DNA from: Sphingobacterium sp. ML3W
Lineage (GTDB): Bacteria; Bacteroidota; Bacteroidia; Sphingobacteriales; Sphingobacteriaceae
NCBI RefSeq assembly: GCF_029542085.1
Contig: NZ_CP107036.1
Coordinates: forward strand, 5,084,001-5,148,000
Reading direction: 5' to 3'
Length of the DNA: 64,000 nt
The position numbers were made by a program, and so were the translations under genes. This document shows positions 40,857 to 49,999 of the stretch, piece by piece. The notes under the pieces are model-generated. The model ran no database searches. It was not told the origin of the DNA and was given only the letters and a program-made list of their open reading frames with translations. Position 1 is the stretch's first letter, and each line of letters begins with the position of its first letter.

Positions 40857-43802
40857 ATGATTAAAAATCTATTTAAAATTACTGCTGTTACGTTTGCTCT
40901 AACAACAGCGGGGGGTGCTTTGTTTGCCCAAAACGCCAAATTTGACTGGAAAGAATCTTCTGAGGGTGGGTATACCTACAAGTATGTGACCAATGACCCT
41001 ACTCATTCAAGGTTTTACAAACTCAAAAATGGTCTAACCGTTATCCTAAGCCCAACCAAAAAAGAACCGCGTATCCAAACTTACATCGCGACAAAAGCCG
41101 GAAGTAAAACCGATCCAAAAGATCATACAGGTTTGGCGCACTATCTGGAACATATGCTCTTCAAGGGTACGGATAAATTTGGATCGAAAGATTGGGCGAA
41201 GGAAAAGCCTTTGCTGGATCAGATTGATGCACTTTATGAAAAGTACAACGGTACGACTGACGAGGTGCAGCGGAAAGCGATATATAAGGAAATCGACCGT
41301 GTCTCTGGTGAAGCAGCCAAATATGCGATCGCTAATGAATACGATAAACTGATGGCATCCATGGGTGCTGAAGGTACAAATGCATTTACTTCGTTTGAAC
41401 AAACGGTATACCAGGAGCAGATTCCGAGCAATGTAATGGATAAGTATCTTGCTGTACAAGCCGAGCGTTTTAGAAATCCGATACTCCGTCTATTCCATAC
41501 GGAGCTGGAAGCGGTGTATGAAGAAAAAAATATCGGATTGGATAAAGATAGCCGTAGGGCTATTGAAGCAATGTTTGAAGCAGCCTTCCCAAATAATAAC
41601 TATGGAAAGCAAACCACTATTGGTACAGTAGAGCATCTAAAAAATCCATCATTAAAGGCTATCCGAGAATATTTTAACACCTATTATGTGCCTAACAACA
41701 TGGGGGTGATCATGTCCGGTGATTTTGATCCTACAGAAGTTGTGAAGAAGGTGGATAAGAGTTTTGCTTTTATGCAGCCAAAAGAGGTGCCACCGTATAC
41801 TTTTGATCCTGAGAAGCCTATTTTAAGCCCAATTGTTCGGGAGGTAAAAGGGCCGGATGCGGAATTTATGTTTATGGGATTCCGTTTTCCGGGTGCGGCA
41901 ACCAAGGATGCGCAGCTATTAAATCTGATGAGTCAGATTTTGACGAACGGTTCTGCAGGTCTGATTGATCTGGATTTGGTGAAGAATCAGAAGCTATTGG
42001 GCGCGGGTGCCTTTCCGTATGTGTTGAAGGATTATTCACTATTGATTCTGCAGGGAAATCCAGGGCAAGGACAGAGCCTAGAGGAAGTACAACAGTTGCT
42101 GTTAAAAGAGCTGGATAAACTGCGGAAAGGTGAATTCTCTGATGATTTGATCGGAGCAATTGTCAATAACGCGAAAAAAGATGAGATCAAACAGAATGAA
42201 AGTTATGGCGATCGTGCAGAAGCATTGATGGATGCTTTTACATCGGGTCAGGACTGGTCGTCGGTGGTTAGTTATTCGGATGGGTTGAATAAGATTACAA
42301 AACAAGATATTGTCAATTTTGCCAATAAATATTTGAACGATAATAACTACGTTGTCGTTTATAAACGTAAAGGGGTAGACAATAATGTTGTCAAGGTAGT
42401 GAAACCGGAAATTACACCTGTCACTGTAAACCGTGACGATCAATCTGATTTCTTGAAAAAAGTGGAGGCAATGCCAGAGGATAAGATTCAGCCGGTGTGG
42501 GTAGACTACAATAAAGATGTTCAGAAAGCTACCGCAAATGGTTTGCCGGTACTCGCTGTGAAGAATAGTGACAATGAATTATTCTCCCTGTCTTATCGTT
42601 TTGATGTAGGGAAATGGAGTAATAAATTGTTATCGTTGGCGGCCGGTTATCTGGAGTTTTTGGGAACTAAAGATAAATCCAGTGAGCAATTCAGCAAAGA
42701 CTTTTATCAATTGGCATCTGATTTCTCCGTCTCTGCGGGAAATGAAGAAACACTGGTCTCAATTTCGGGTTTGAATTCGAATTTTATCTCCACGCAATCT
42801 TTAATTCAGGATCTGTTGCGCAATTGTGTGGCTGACCAAGAGGCATTCAGAATGTATATTGCACGCCTTAAGAAGTCTAGAGCGAATGCAAAGGAAAACA
42901 AGGGAGCGATTATGGAAGGACTGAAATCTTATGCAAAATACGGTGCTAAAAACCCATTCAATAATGTTTTTACAGATGCGGAACTGGATGCATTGAAAGC
43001 GGAAGATCTTGTAAAAGCATTACATGATCTGGCGAATATGAAACATACATTACTTTATTTTGGACCATTGAGCGCCAGTGAATTTGTAGCGAAGGCAAAA
43101 CCATTAAAACAAGGTTCGGGTGACTATGTGCAAGGTGGAAAAAGCTTGGTGTTTGCGGAGCAGCCAACCAATAAAAATCAGGTATTGTTTGCTAATTTTG
43201 ATATGAAACAAGCGGAAGTATTCTGGTATAGAACATCTGACGCTTATTCCAATCCACTTACACCAACAGTGTCATTGTTCAACAATTATTTTGGTGGTGG
43301 TATGGGAAGTATTGTATTCCAAACTATTCGTGAATCGAAAGCGTTGGCTTACTCTACTTATGCATTCTATGGCCAGCCTTATAAAAAAGAAAATCATTAT
43401 ACAGTGGGTGCTTATGTCGGTACACAGGCCGATAAATTCAATGAGGCAATCAAGGGTATGAATGAATTATTGGATGTACTTCCTGAAAGTACAAAAGGTT
43501 TGGATATTGCGAAAGTCAGTTTGCAGAAATCTATTGCAAGTGAGCGTGTACAGAATGCTTCTATTCTAGGTAGCTATTTAAGTGCACAACGTATGGGTAA
43601 CACAACAGATATTCGTAAAGTTGTTTATGAGCAAGCTCCCAAGTTGACTTATGTTGATTTGAATATGTTCCATAAGAAAGAGATGAGTCAAAAGCCTTAT
43701 GTATACTGTATCGTAGCGAAGGAAGATAGCCTCAAGCCAGAAGATCTTGCTAAATTGGGCGAGGTGAAAAAACTGGATTTAAAGGAAATATTTGGCTATT
43801 AG
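40857..43802 (+). CDS. M16 family zinc metallopeptidase (double-unit, exported)
   Basis: A 981-residue periplasmic or envelope peptidase with a signal peptide ending about residue 25 (GGALFAQ). It contains two M16 halves. The first has the inverted zinc motif HYLEH (95-99; His95, Glu98, His99) in TGLAHYLEHMLFKGT and the downstream Glu ligand in TELEAVYEEKN. The second half (about 530-981) lacks the zinc motif and carries the usual RxxxAY-like segment IRESKALAYSTYAFYG, as in pitrilysin-type clamshell enzymes. Such proteins degrade short peptides and unfolded proteins. Transcribed alone and closed by a strong terminator. Confidence 0.93.
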   Translation: MIKNLFKITAVTFALTTAGGALFAQNAKFDWKESSEGGYTYKYVTNDPTHSRFYKLKNGLTVILSPTKKEPRIQTYIATKAGSKTDPKDHTGLAHYLEHMLFKGTDKFGSKDWAKEKPLLDQIDALYEKYNGTTDEVQRKAIYKEIDRVSGEAAKYAIANEYDKLMASMGAEGTNAFTSFEQTVYQEQIPSNVMDKYLAVQAERFRNPILRLFHTELEAVYEEKNIGLDKDSRRAIEAMFEAAFPNNNYGKQTTIGTVEHLKNPSLKAIREYFNTYYVPNNMGVIMSGDFDPTEVVKKVDKSFAFMQPKEVPPYTFDPEKPILSPIVREVKGPDAEFMFMGFRFPGAATKDAQLLNLMSQILTNGSAGLIDLDLVKNQKLLGAGAFPYVLKDYSLLILQGNPGQGQSLEEVQQLLLKELDKLRKGEFSDDLIGAIVNNAKKDEIKQNESYGDRAEALMDAFTSGQDWSSVVSYSDGLNKITKQDIVNFANKYLNDNNYVVVYKRKGVDNNVVKVVKPEITPVTVNRDDQSDFLKKVEAMPEDKIQPVWVDYNKDVQKATANGLPVLAVKNSDNELFSLSYRFDVGKWSNKLLSLAAGYLEFLGTKDKSSEQFSKDFYQLASDFSVSAGNEETLVSISGLNSNFISTQSLIQDLLRNCVADQEAFRMYIARLKKSRANAKENKGAIMEGLKSYAKYGAKNPFNNVFTDAELDALKAEDLVKALHDLANMKHTLLYFGPLSASEFVAKAKPLKQGSGDYVQGGKSLVFAEQPTNKNQVLFANFDMKQAEVFWYRTSDAYSNPLTPTVSLFNNYFGGGMGSIVFQTIRESKALAYSTYAFYGQPYKKENHYTVGAYVGTQADKFNEAIKGMNELLDVLPESTKGLDIAKVSLQKSIASERVQNASILGSYLSAQRMGNTTDIRKVVYEQAPKLTYVDLNMFHKKEMSQKPYVYCIVAKEDSLKPEDLAKLGEVKKLDLKEIFGY

Positions 43803-43903
43803 TTTTTTTAGATATTAGTATCAGGATAAGAGATTTGAGACAATAGTTTTTAGGACTTTGGTTGATAAACTATTGTCTCCTTTCTTGATTCTCTACTTTA
43901 ACT

Positions 43904-43939
43904 AAAAACGGGGCTGCCCAATTGGGCAGCCCCGTTTTT
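43904..43939. terminator. Perfect bidirectional terminator after the M16 gene
   Basis: An 18-bp arm (AAAAACGGGGCTGCCCAA) followed directly by its exact complement, with T5 on one strand and A5 on the other. Confidence 0.92.
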
Positions 43940-44097
43940 ATGTTCTTTTATTTGGTATCCCCGATAGTCTCTTTTCAAATAGTTGATTCTCAGCGGGTAC
44001 TTTTATTTTTGGGGACAGTCTTTCCACTGGTTATCTAATTGTTGTCTGTATTCTTAAAATTGCCGATAAGCTAGCTTCTTGCTTATCAAAAACGTAT

Positions 44098-44128
44098 GAT
44101 CATCTCTTCCAAAATGGAAGGGATGATC
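44098..44128 (-). terminator. Hairpin terminating the FMN reductase gene
   Basis: GATCATCTCTTCC-AAAAT-GGAAGGGATGATC, a 13-bp stem with one G-U pair. On the minus strand it is followed within a few bases by a T5 run, 34 bases after the stop. Confidence 0.7.
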
Positions 44129-44161
44129 TACTTAATTATGGTTGATCTTCGTCATGAGGGC

Positions 44162-44683
44162 TTAAAACCGGATGATCTCCTCAATCTGTTCGTTGATAAA
44201 CTGTAAGGTATCTTCTTTAAATAATTCACCGTTTTCGTTCAGTTCCTGCTGTACATTGGGAAGAAATATCTTGAGGGGGAGTACATGCATTCTGAGGTAG
44301 TGGCATATTCCCGTGAGATGATCTATCCCGCGTAGGTTGCCATATCTTCCAGAAGATAATCCAACCAATGCAACTTTTTTGTGGTAAAAACTAATTGGAA
44401 AAGTGCAGCAGTCAATAAAAAGCTTGAGTGCGCCAGGGATGCTTCCATTGTATTCGGGCGCTACGAAAATAAACATATCGGCCTGACTAACCTTTTGCTG
44501 AATCGGTTCAAAGGCGGTACTTCTTTTTCCGTAAAGATCTGTTTCTAAAATATTTGAGGGGAGATCTGATAGCGAAAAGATCTCACTCTCAATGGATTTA
44601 CGATTAAGAAGCTGTTGGTAGCATTTTGCTATTTTTAACGTCTTACTATTGGGACGGTTTGTTCCGGATATTATTAAAATCAT
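44162..44683 (-). CDS. NADPH-dependent FMN reductase family protein
   Basis: A 173-residue flavodoxin-like protein that uses FMN to pass electrons from NAD(P)H to quinones, azo compounds or free flavin. The start is taken at ATG 44683 (MILIISGTNRPNSKTLKIAK), where the first beta strand and the SGTNRPNS FMN-phosphate loop begin; the longer frame adds 32 atypical residues. Other landmarks are FVAPEYNGSIPGALKLFIDC (66-strand and dimer loop) and VALVGLSSGRYGNLRG. The actual substrate is unknown. Divergent from parA. Confidence 0.88.
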   Translation of the reverse strand: MILIISGTNRPNSKTLKIAKCYQQLLNRKSIESEIFSLSDLPSNILETDLYGKRSTAFEPIQQKVSQADMFIFVAPEYNGSIPGALKLFIDCCTFPISFYHKKVALVGLSSGRYGNLRGIDHLTGICHYLRMHVLPLKIFLPNVQQELNENGELFKEDTLQFINEQIEEIIRF

Positions 44684-44910
44684 TGTGTTGTTGATACTTA
44701 TAAAAAGCACTATTTCAAAGTGGATACATATCTTGATTTTTTGTATCTTAGCATCCTGAGGATATGTGCCTTTGATCAATCAAAAGTACAAAATATGCTG
44801 AATTTGTTAGGCTAATTTAAATTTAGCGTAAATATTTGGTCAAATTGATCTTCGGGAAAGTGAAATGTAGTGTAAAATGACATTTTAATTAAGAAAGGTT
44901 TTCATTCAAG
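44684..44910. promoter_or_regulatory. Divergent control region between the FMN reductase gene and parA
   Basis: An AT-rich gap with an imperfect palindrome GCTAATTTAAATTTAGC (44811-44827). No exact -7 consensus and no parS-like TGTTTCACGTGAAACA sequence was found. Confidence 0.35.
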
Positions 44911-45708
44911 ATGGGAAAAATAATCGCAATCGCAAACCAAAAGGGTGGGGTTGGAAAAACCACAACGTCAATTAACTTGGCGGCTAGTTTGGCGGTTTTA
45001 GAATATAAAACATTGTTGGTGGATGCGGATCCACAAGCAAACTCTACTTCTGGGATTGGTTTTGACCCTCGTACGATCAATGAAAGTATATACGAATGTT
45101 TGGTCAATGATTTGAGTCCAAGAGACGCTATTCAGTCAACTGAAACGCCAAATCTTGATCTTTTACCTGCTCATATCGACTTGGTGGGTGCTGAGATTGA
45201 AATGATCAATATGCACGAACGGGAGTATAAGATGAAAAAAATCTTGGATCAGGTGAAAAATGATTATGATTTTATTATCATTGACTGCTCTCCTTCCTTG
45301 GGTTTGATCACCATTAATGCCCTGTCAGCATCTGATTCGGTCATCATACCTGTTCAATGTGAATATTTTGCATTGGAAGGACTTGGTAAATTACTGAACA
45401 CAATTAAAATCGTTCAAAACCGTTTAAATACTAGCTTGGAGATTGAGGGTATTTTATTGACGATGTATGATGTTCGTTTAAGACTCTCTAATCAGGTTGT
45501 AGAAGAGGTGAAAACGCATTTTACAGATTTAGTTTTTGATACCATCATTCAACGTAATACCCGTTTAAGTGAAGCTCCTAGCTTCGGTATTTCTGTTATC
45601 ATGCACGATGCTTCTTGTAAAGGAGCGATCAACTACTTGAATTTAGCGCGTGAGATATTGCAGAAAAACGGGCATCTTAATGAAATGAATACAACAGTAA
45701 CCGCATAA
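44911..45708 (+). CDS. parA: Chromosome partitioning ATPase ParA/Soj
   Basis: A 265-residue ParA-type ATPase. It opens with the deviant Walker A motif QKGGVGKTT (10-18, Lys11 and Lys16), followed by LLVDADPQANSTSG (Walker A'), DFIIIDCSPSLGLITINAL (Walker B) and the C-terminal RNTRLSEAPSFG motif. It binds DNA non-specifically in its ATP form and is released by ParB to move chromosome origins apart. It overlaps the start of a conserved run parA-parB-DUF5683-dapB-lepB with 1-base gaps, which argues for a chromosomal rather than plasmid system. Confidence 0.97.
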   Translation: MGKIIAIANQKGGVGKTTTSINLAASLAVLEYKTLLVDADPQANSTSGIGFDPRTINESIYECLVNDLSPRDAIQSTETPNLDLLPAHIDLVGAEIEMINMHEREYKMKKILDQVKNDYDFIIIDCSPSLGLITINALSASDSVIIPVQCEYFALEGLGKLLNTIKIVQNRLNTSLEIEGILLTMYDVRLRLSNQVVEEVKTHFTDLVFDTIIQRNTRLSEAPSFGISVIMHDASCKGAINYLNLAREILQKNGHLNEMNTTVTA

Positions 45709-45709
45709 T

Positions 45710-46645
45710 ATGGCAGCACATCAGCGTAAAACAGGACTGGGAAGAGGTTTAGGTGCGCTATTAAACGATAGTGTAGAAGCTCCTGCTAAAAGTAATCAGC
45801 AAGTTGAGGAGTCACCGCTTGTGACTTCTTCTACAGTACATACAAACAAAGAAAATGGCAGCATCAGCCATGTCCGGGTGGAAGAAATATCGGTGAATCC
45901 ATTTCAACCTCGTACCGAATTTGATCCGGTTGCCCTACAAGAATTATCCGAATCCATTATTTTGCAGGGTTTAATCCAACCGATTACAGTACGTAAGATT
46001 TCGGATGGCAACTATCAGTTGATCTCAGGGGAGCGACGTCTTCGTGCTTCAAGATTGGCGGGAATCACAGAAATTCCAGCTTATATCCGTACTGCTAATG
46101 ATCAGCAAATGCTGGAAATGGCATTGATCGAGAATATCCAACGCGAAAACTTAAACGCCATTGAGGTTGCTTTGAGCTTTCAGCGTATGATCGAAGAATG
46201 TAATCTAAAGCAAGAGGAACTTGGTGAACGTGTCAGTAAAAACCGTTCTACAGTGACAAACTACCTCCGCCTATTGAAACTTCCACCTGTCATTCAGGCG
46301 GCGATACGGGATGGCGCCTTGACCATGGGCCACGCTCGTGCACTGATCAATATTCCAGAAGTAGATAAACAGTTATATATCTTTAAATTGATTATCGATC
46401 AAGGCTTGTCTGTTAGAAAGGCCGAGGAGCTAGTTCGCGAACTCCAAAAAGGTGGGAAGAAAAAAGCTGGCAAAGATAAAACTGCGATGTCATTTCAGCT
46501 GCAAAAAATTGAAGATGATTTGGCATCGAAATTTTCGTCGAGAGTCAAATTGAATTTGAAGAGTACCAAAGGTAAGGGGGCGATTGAGATTCCTTTTGAA
46601 TCGGAGGATGATCTGAGCCGTATTCTTGAACTTTTAGATTGGTAA
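45710..46645 (+). CDS. parB: Chromosome partitioning protein ParB/Spo0J
   Basis: A 311-residue ParB that loads on parS sites and slides as a CTP-dependent clamp. After a basic start containing RKTGLGRGLGALL (the ParA-stimulating N-terminus), the CTP-binding domain shows NPFQPRTEFDPVALQELSESI and GERRLRASRLAGI (box II), the HTH domain shows LGERVSKNRSTVTNYLRLLKLP, and a Lys-rich linker leads to the C-terminal dimer domain. It starts 1 base after parA. No parS site was seen in the window. Confidence 0.97.
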   Translation: MAAHQRKTGLGRGLGALLNDSVEAPAKSNQQVEESPLVTSSTVHTNKENGSISHVRVEEISVNPFQPRTEFDPVALQELSESIILQGLIQPITVRKISDGNYQLISGERRLRASRLAGITEIPAYIRTANDQQMLEMALIENIQRENLNAIEVALSFQRMIEECNLKQEELGERVSKNRSTVTNYLRLLKLPPVIQAAIRDGALTMGHARALINIPEVDKQLYIFKLIIDQGLSVRKAEELVRELQKGGKKKAGKDKTAMSFQLQKIEDDLASKFSSRVKLNLKSTKGKGAIEIPFESEDDLSRILELLDW

Positions 46646-46646
46646 T

Positions 46647-47369
46647 ATGACCAAATTAATAAGTCTGCTTTTTGCCGTATTTGCTGTACTGATCGTACAA
46701 GCGCAGACTGTCGATACAATTCCAAAAAAACAGGTTCAAACTGTTAAAGCAGAAAGTTTGAAACCAAAATCAGCACAGGACACTGTTAAAAAGGAATCCC
46801 GGAAAGAGCGTAAAAAGCGTGAAAAGGAGGAGGCCAAAGCGAAGGAGAAGGTCGTTTTTAAAGATTCAACCCGCTTAGCTATTGAAGCAAAGAATAAACA
46901 GGCCTGGAAACGTTCTTTGGTACTCCCTGGCTGGGGTCAGTATACCAACGGTGGTGTATGGTGGATTAAAGTGCCTGTGATCTATGGTGGATTGGCAACT
47001 ACAGTGCTCGTTTTTGATTTCAATAATAAATATTACAAAGAACTTTTGGGTGTATTACAAGATAGGGCGGAAGGTCGACCAGTAGATCCTTTTTATGAAA
47101 GAATCCCAGATCAGTCAATTATACGGGCAAAGGACAATGCAAGACGAAACAGGGATCTGATGGTACTGCTAACGCTCGGCGTCTATGGATTGAACGTTGC
47201 CGAAGCGTATATTGATTCTATGCTAAAATATCGCTGGAGTATCGGTGATGACAAACCCAAAAAGACAGCTTTTTCTATCGGACCTACATTAATGGATGCA
47301 AGTCTCGCATCTGGATCGTTTACTTTTAAACCTACAGTCGGATTAAAGTTGTCCATGAAATTCAATTAA
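46647..47369 (+). CDS. DUF5683 membrane/envelope protein
   Basis: A 240-residue protein with a signal-like start (FAVFAVLIVQAQ), a very charged Lys/Glu segment (about 45-75, KKREKEEAKAKEK), and then the DUF5683 region with RSLVLPGWGQYTNGGVWWIKVP, a hydrophobic helix (PVIYGGLATTVLVFDF) and LMVLLTLGVYGLNVAEAYIDS. The last 40 residues look like a beta strand tail. The function is unknown. Its fixed place between parB and dapB in Bacteroidota is the main clue; it starts 1 base after parB and is surely co-transcribed. Confidence 0.85.
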   Translation: MTKLISLLFAVFAVLIVQAQTVDTIPKKQVQTVKAESLKPKSAQDTVKKESRKERKKREKEEAKAKEKVVFKDSTRLAIEAKNKQAWKRSLVLPGWGQYTNGGVWWIKVPVIYGGLATTVLVFDFNNKYYKELLGVLQDRAEGRPVDPFYERIPDQSIIRAKDNARRNRDLMVLLTLGVYGLNVAEAYIDSMLKYRWSIGDDKPKKTAFSIGPTLMDASLASGSFTFKPTVGLKLSMKFN

Positions 47370-47541
47370 AAACCTCTCGCGGAAGCTTGCAGCAAGTGCA
47401 ATGTCCGACGACATAGGGTTCTTATTGGTCTTTGAATACGGACACTTTCAATAAAAAATCGTTGTTAATCACGGTTTTGTGTCTGTTTTTCAATGGAATT
47501 TTTTAATTTTAAAAATAAACTATACTTTATTTTCTAGATAT

Positions 47542-48285
47542 ATGAACATCATTCTCTTGGGATATGGCAAAATGGGGCAGATTATCGAAAGGTATGCACT
47601 GAAAAGGGGCCATCAGATTTTTTTAATTGTGGATGAAAATAATCGTCCCGGCCTGACAGTTGATGATATCAAGGGAGCTGATGTAGCTATTGATTTTAGT
47701 GTGCCATCTGCTGCTTTGGATAATATGAACCTCTGTTTGGAAGCAGGTGTACCAATTGTAGTGGGGACAACAGGCTGGTATGATCAATTGGAAAGTATCA
47801 GGGAAAAATGTCTGGACTCAGATGGAACAATTTTATATGGTTCAAATTATTCGATTGGTGTGAATGTATTTTTTCATATCAACCGTATGTTGGCGGAAGC
47901 CCTACAACCTTATAAACAATATGATGTTCAAGTGGAAGAAATCCACCATATCCACAAATTAGATGCCCCTAGTGGTACTGCGATTACCATTGCAGAGGGT
48001 ATCTTGGATCACAGTGATGTGAAAACAAACTGGGTCAATACTGTTGTGGGCGAGCAAGATGAAATTATTCCTAAACCACAAGAACTTCTCATCGAGAGCC
48101 ATCGGATTGAGGAAGTTCCGGGTACACATACCGTGCTGTACAGTTCTGAAGTGGATCAAATAGAATTTAAACATACTGCGCATAGTCGTGATGGCTTTGC
48201 GTTGGGCGCTGTCGTAGCCGCCGAATGGTTGAATGGTAAGAAAGGATTCTATCAAGTAACTGAAATTTTTGATTTTAATAAATAG
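47542..48285 (+). CDS. dapB: 4-hydroxy-tetrahydrodipicolinate reductase
   Basis: DapB carries out the NAD(P)H-dependent second committed step of the diaminopimelate/lysine pathway, feeding peptidoglycan synthesis. The 247-residue protein starts at ATG 47542 (MNIILLGYGKMGQII), where the Rossmann GYGKMG motif must be near the N-terminus. Other landmarks are VAIDFSVPSAA, PIVVGTTGW, YGSNYSIGVNVFF and the DapB signature EIHHIHKLDAPSGTAITIAE with its His-His and Lys active-site residues. Bacteroidota DapB is shorter than the E. coli form (273). It belongs to the par-lep run. Confidence 0.96.
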   Translation: MNIILLGYGKMGQIIERYALKRGHQIFLIVDENNRPGLTVDDIKGADVAIDFSVPSAALDNMNLCLEAGVPIVVGTTGWYDQLESIREKCLDSDGTILYGSNYSIGVNVFFHINRMLAEALQPYKQYDVQVEEIHHIHKLDAPSGTAITIAEGILDHSDVKTNWVNTVVGEQDEIIPKPQELLIESHRIEEVPGTHTVLYSSEVDQIEFKHTAHSRDGFALGAVVAAEWLNGKKGFYQVTEIFDFNK

Positions 48286-48301
48286 TACTAATTAATAGAT
48301 T

Positions 48302-49870
48302 ATGTGGTTAATTATCTTTGCGGTTTTAACGGCAATAGCGGGATATGGATTGTGGCAATTGTTTGTTAAAGCTGGCAGAAAAGGCTGGGAAGCAATCGTA
48401 CCTTTTTATAGTCAATATATACAGGCTAAATTAACAGGAAGACCAACCTGGTGGGTGATCTTATTGTTGATTCCAATAGTCAATATTTTTGTCTTCTATA
48501 ACCTTTACCTCGACTTTATCCATTGTTTTGGCAAGCGTCGCTTTTGGGAGAATGCTGCTGCTGTTTTGGTGCCATTTATCGTGTTGCCCATGTGGGCAAA
48601 AGATACTAACGTGCGTTTCTTGAATGGTTTGTATGCTAAAAACCTGAAGACCGCTGCACAGGAAGGTGTGGAATTGACCGAAGAGAAGCTTGCGGAAATC
48701 GAACAAGCCTCCTATAAGGAATATAAAATCAAATATCCTTATAAGAAATCTATGGTGCGTGAATGGGCTGATGCAATCGTATTTGCAACTGTTGCGGCAT
48801 CACTTATCCGCGGATTTTTAATCGAGGCGTATATGATCCCGACAGGATCAATGGAACGTACCTTATTGATTGGGGATTTCTTATTTGTGAGTAAATTGAA
48901 TTATGGCCCTCGTGTGCCTAATACGCCAATTGCTTTTCCTTTTGCGCATCATACGATGCCAATAACAGGTGGAAAGGCTTACTCTGAGTTGATTGAGTTG
49001 CCTTACAAACGATTGCCGGGCTTTCAAAAGATAGAACGAAATGATGTCGTTGTCTTTAATTTCCCTGCAGGTGATACAGTAGCCTTGGAAAACCAGAATG
49101 CAAGTTACTATGACCTGGTCAGAGCCTATGGCTGGCAGACCGTTAATTCGCAGTTTACCATTCAGGCCCGGCCAATAGATAAACGTGAAAATTATATCAA
49201 GCGGTGCGTCGGATTGCCCGGAGATAAGATTTCAATGAAGGATGCTAAGCTCTTTATCAATGATCAACCGGGATTTGATCCGCCTGAAAGCCAGTTGAAT
49301 TATTATGTGTTGACAGATGGTACGCCATTGGATATGGAACGTCTACGTGAATTACGTATCGAAGGTGGTGGATCTGATCAGCAACCAGGTGTATATGAGC
49401 TGTATATGACAGATGATGAGGTCGCACTTGTGAAGTCATGGTCAAATGTAAAGGAAATCAGAAGAAGTCCAGCTGGTGAGGGTGCTTATCCGTACGATCC
49501 TCAGTATAAGTGGGATTTTGATAACTTTGGACCTATCTTGATTCCGAAAAAAGGCTGGACTGTTGCTTTGAATGCTCAGACCTTACCAATCTATGAGCGC
49601 GCCATTCGCGTTTATGAAAATAACAAATTGGAGAAACGTACCGATGGTATCTACATCAACGATGTTAAAGCGGATAACTATACCTTTAAAATGGACTATT
49701 TCTGGATGATGGGAGATAACCGTCACAATTCCCTGGATTCAAGAGGATGGGGATTTGTGCCTGAAGACCATATTGTAGGTAAAGCATTGTTCACCTGGAT
49801 GAGCTGGGATGAAATAGGTTCGGGACTGACTAAAATCCGTTGGAACCGTATATTTAAAGGAATTCACTAA
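48302..49870 (+). CDS. lepB: Signal peptidase I with extra N-terminal membrane domain
   Basis: A 522-residue S26 peptidase that cleaves signal peptides at the outer face of the inner membrane. An N-terminal DUF5684-like membrane region (1-115; GRKGWEAIVPFYSQY, WWVILLLIPIVNIFVFYNLY) precedes the anchor helix (about 155-178) and the catalytic domain. Nucleophile Ser183 lies in MIPTGSMERTLLIGD, general base Lys299 in NYIKRCVGLPGDKI, and the C-terminal box E is MMGDNRHNSLDSRGWGFVP. It carries a large insert (about 310-460) between the catalytic boxes, usual for Bacteroidota. Last gene of the par-dapB-lepB run. Confidence 0.95.
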   Translation: MWLIIFAVLTAIAGYGLWQLFVKAGRKGWEAIVPFYSQYIQAKLTGRPTWWVILLLIPIVNIFVFYNLYLDFIHCFGKRRFWENAAAVLVPFIVLPMWAKDTNVRFLNGLYAKNLKTAAQEGVELTEEKLAEIEQASYKEYKIKYPYKKSMVREWADAIVFATVAASLIRGFLIEAYMIPTGSMERTLLIGDFLFVSKLNYGPRVPNTPIAFPFAHHTMPITGGKAYSELIELPYKRLPGFQKIERNDVVVFNFPAGDTVALENQNASYYDLVRAYGWQTVNSQFTIQARPIDKRENYIKRCVGLPGDKISMKDAKLFINDQPGFDPPESQLNYYVLTDGTPLDMERLRELRIEGGGSDQQPGVYELYMTDDEVALVKSWSNVKEIRRSPAGEGAYPYDPQYKWDFDNFGPILIPKKGWTVALNAQTLPIYERAIRVYENNKLEKRTDGIYINDVKADNYTFKMDYFWMMGDNRHNSLDSRGWGFVPEDHIVGKALFTWMSWDEIGSGLTKIRWNRIFKGIH

Positions 49871-49918
49871 TAGTCACTATAACGAAGAAATCATTTTCTT
49901 TTTATAGCGGACGTGAGT

Positions 49919-49954
49919 CAAAAAAAGGGCTTTCCCACAGGAAAGCCTTTTTTA
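49919..49954. terminator. Terminator between lepB and pdxJ
   Basis: GGGCTTTCC/GGAAAGCCT stem (one G-U) with A6 before and T6 after, able to stop both convergent transcripts. Confidence 0.88.
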
Positions 49955-49999
49955 TTTGCAATATTTATTGTTTAAGGCATCAAGCCTTCGTCGTATCGT

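Larger units (their letters stand above)
43803..44161. other. Intergenic stretch between convergent genes
   Basis: No gene seen. It holds two terminator hairpins (separate entries) and a further short inverted repeat GATAAGC/GCTTATC at 44065-44087. The DNA between is unremarkable. Confidence 0.6.
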
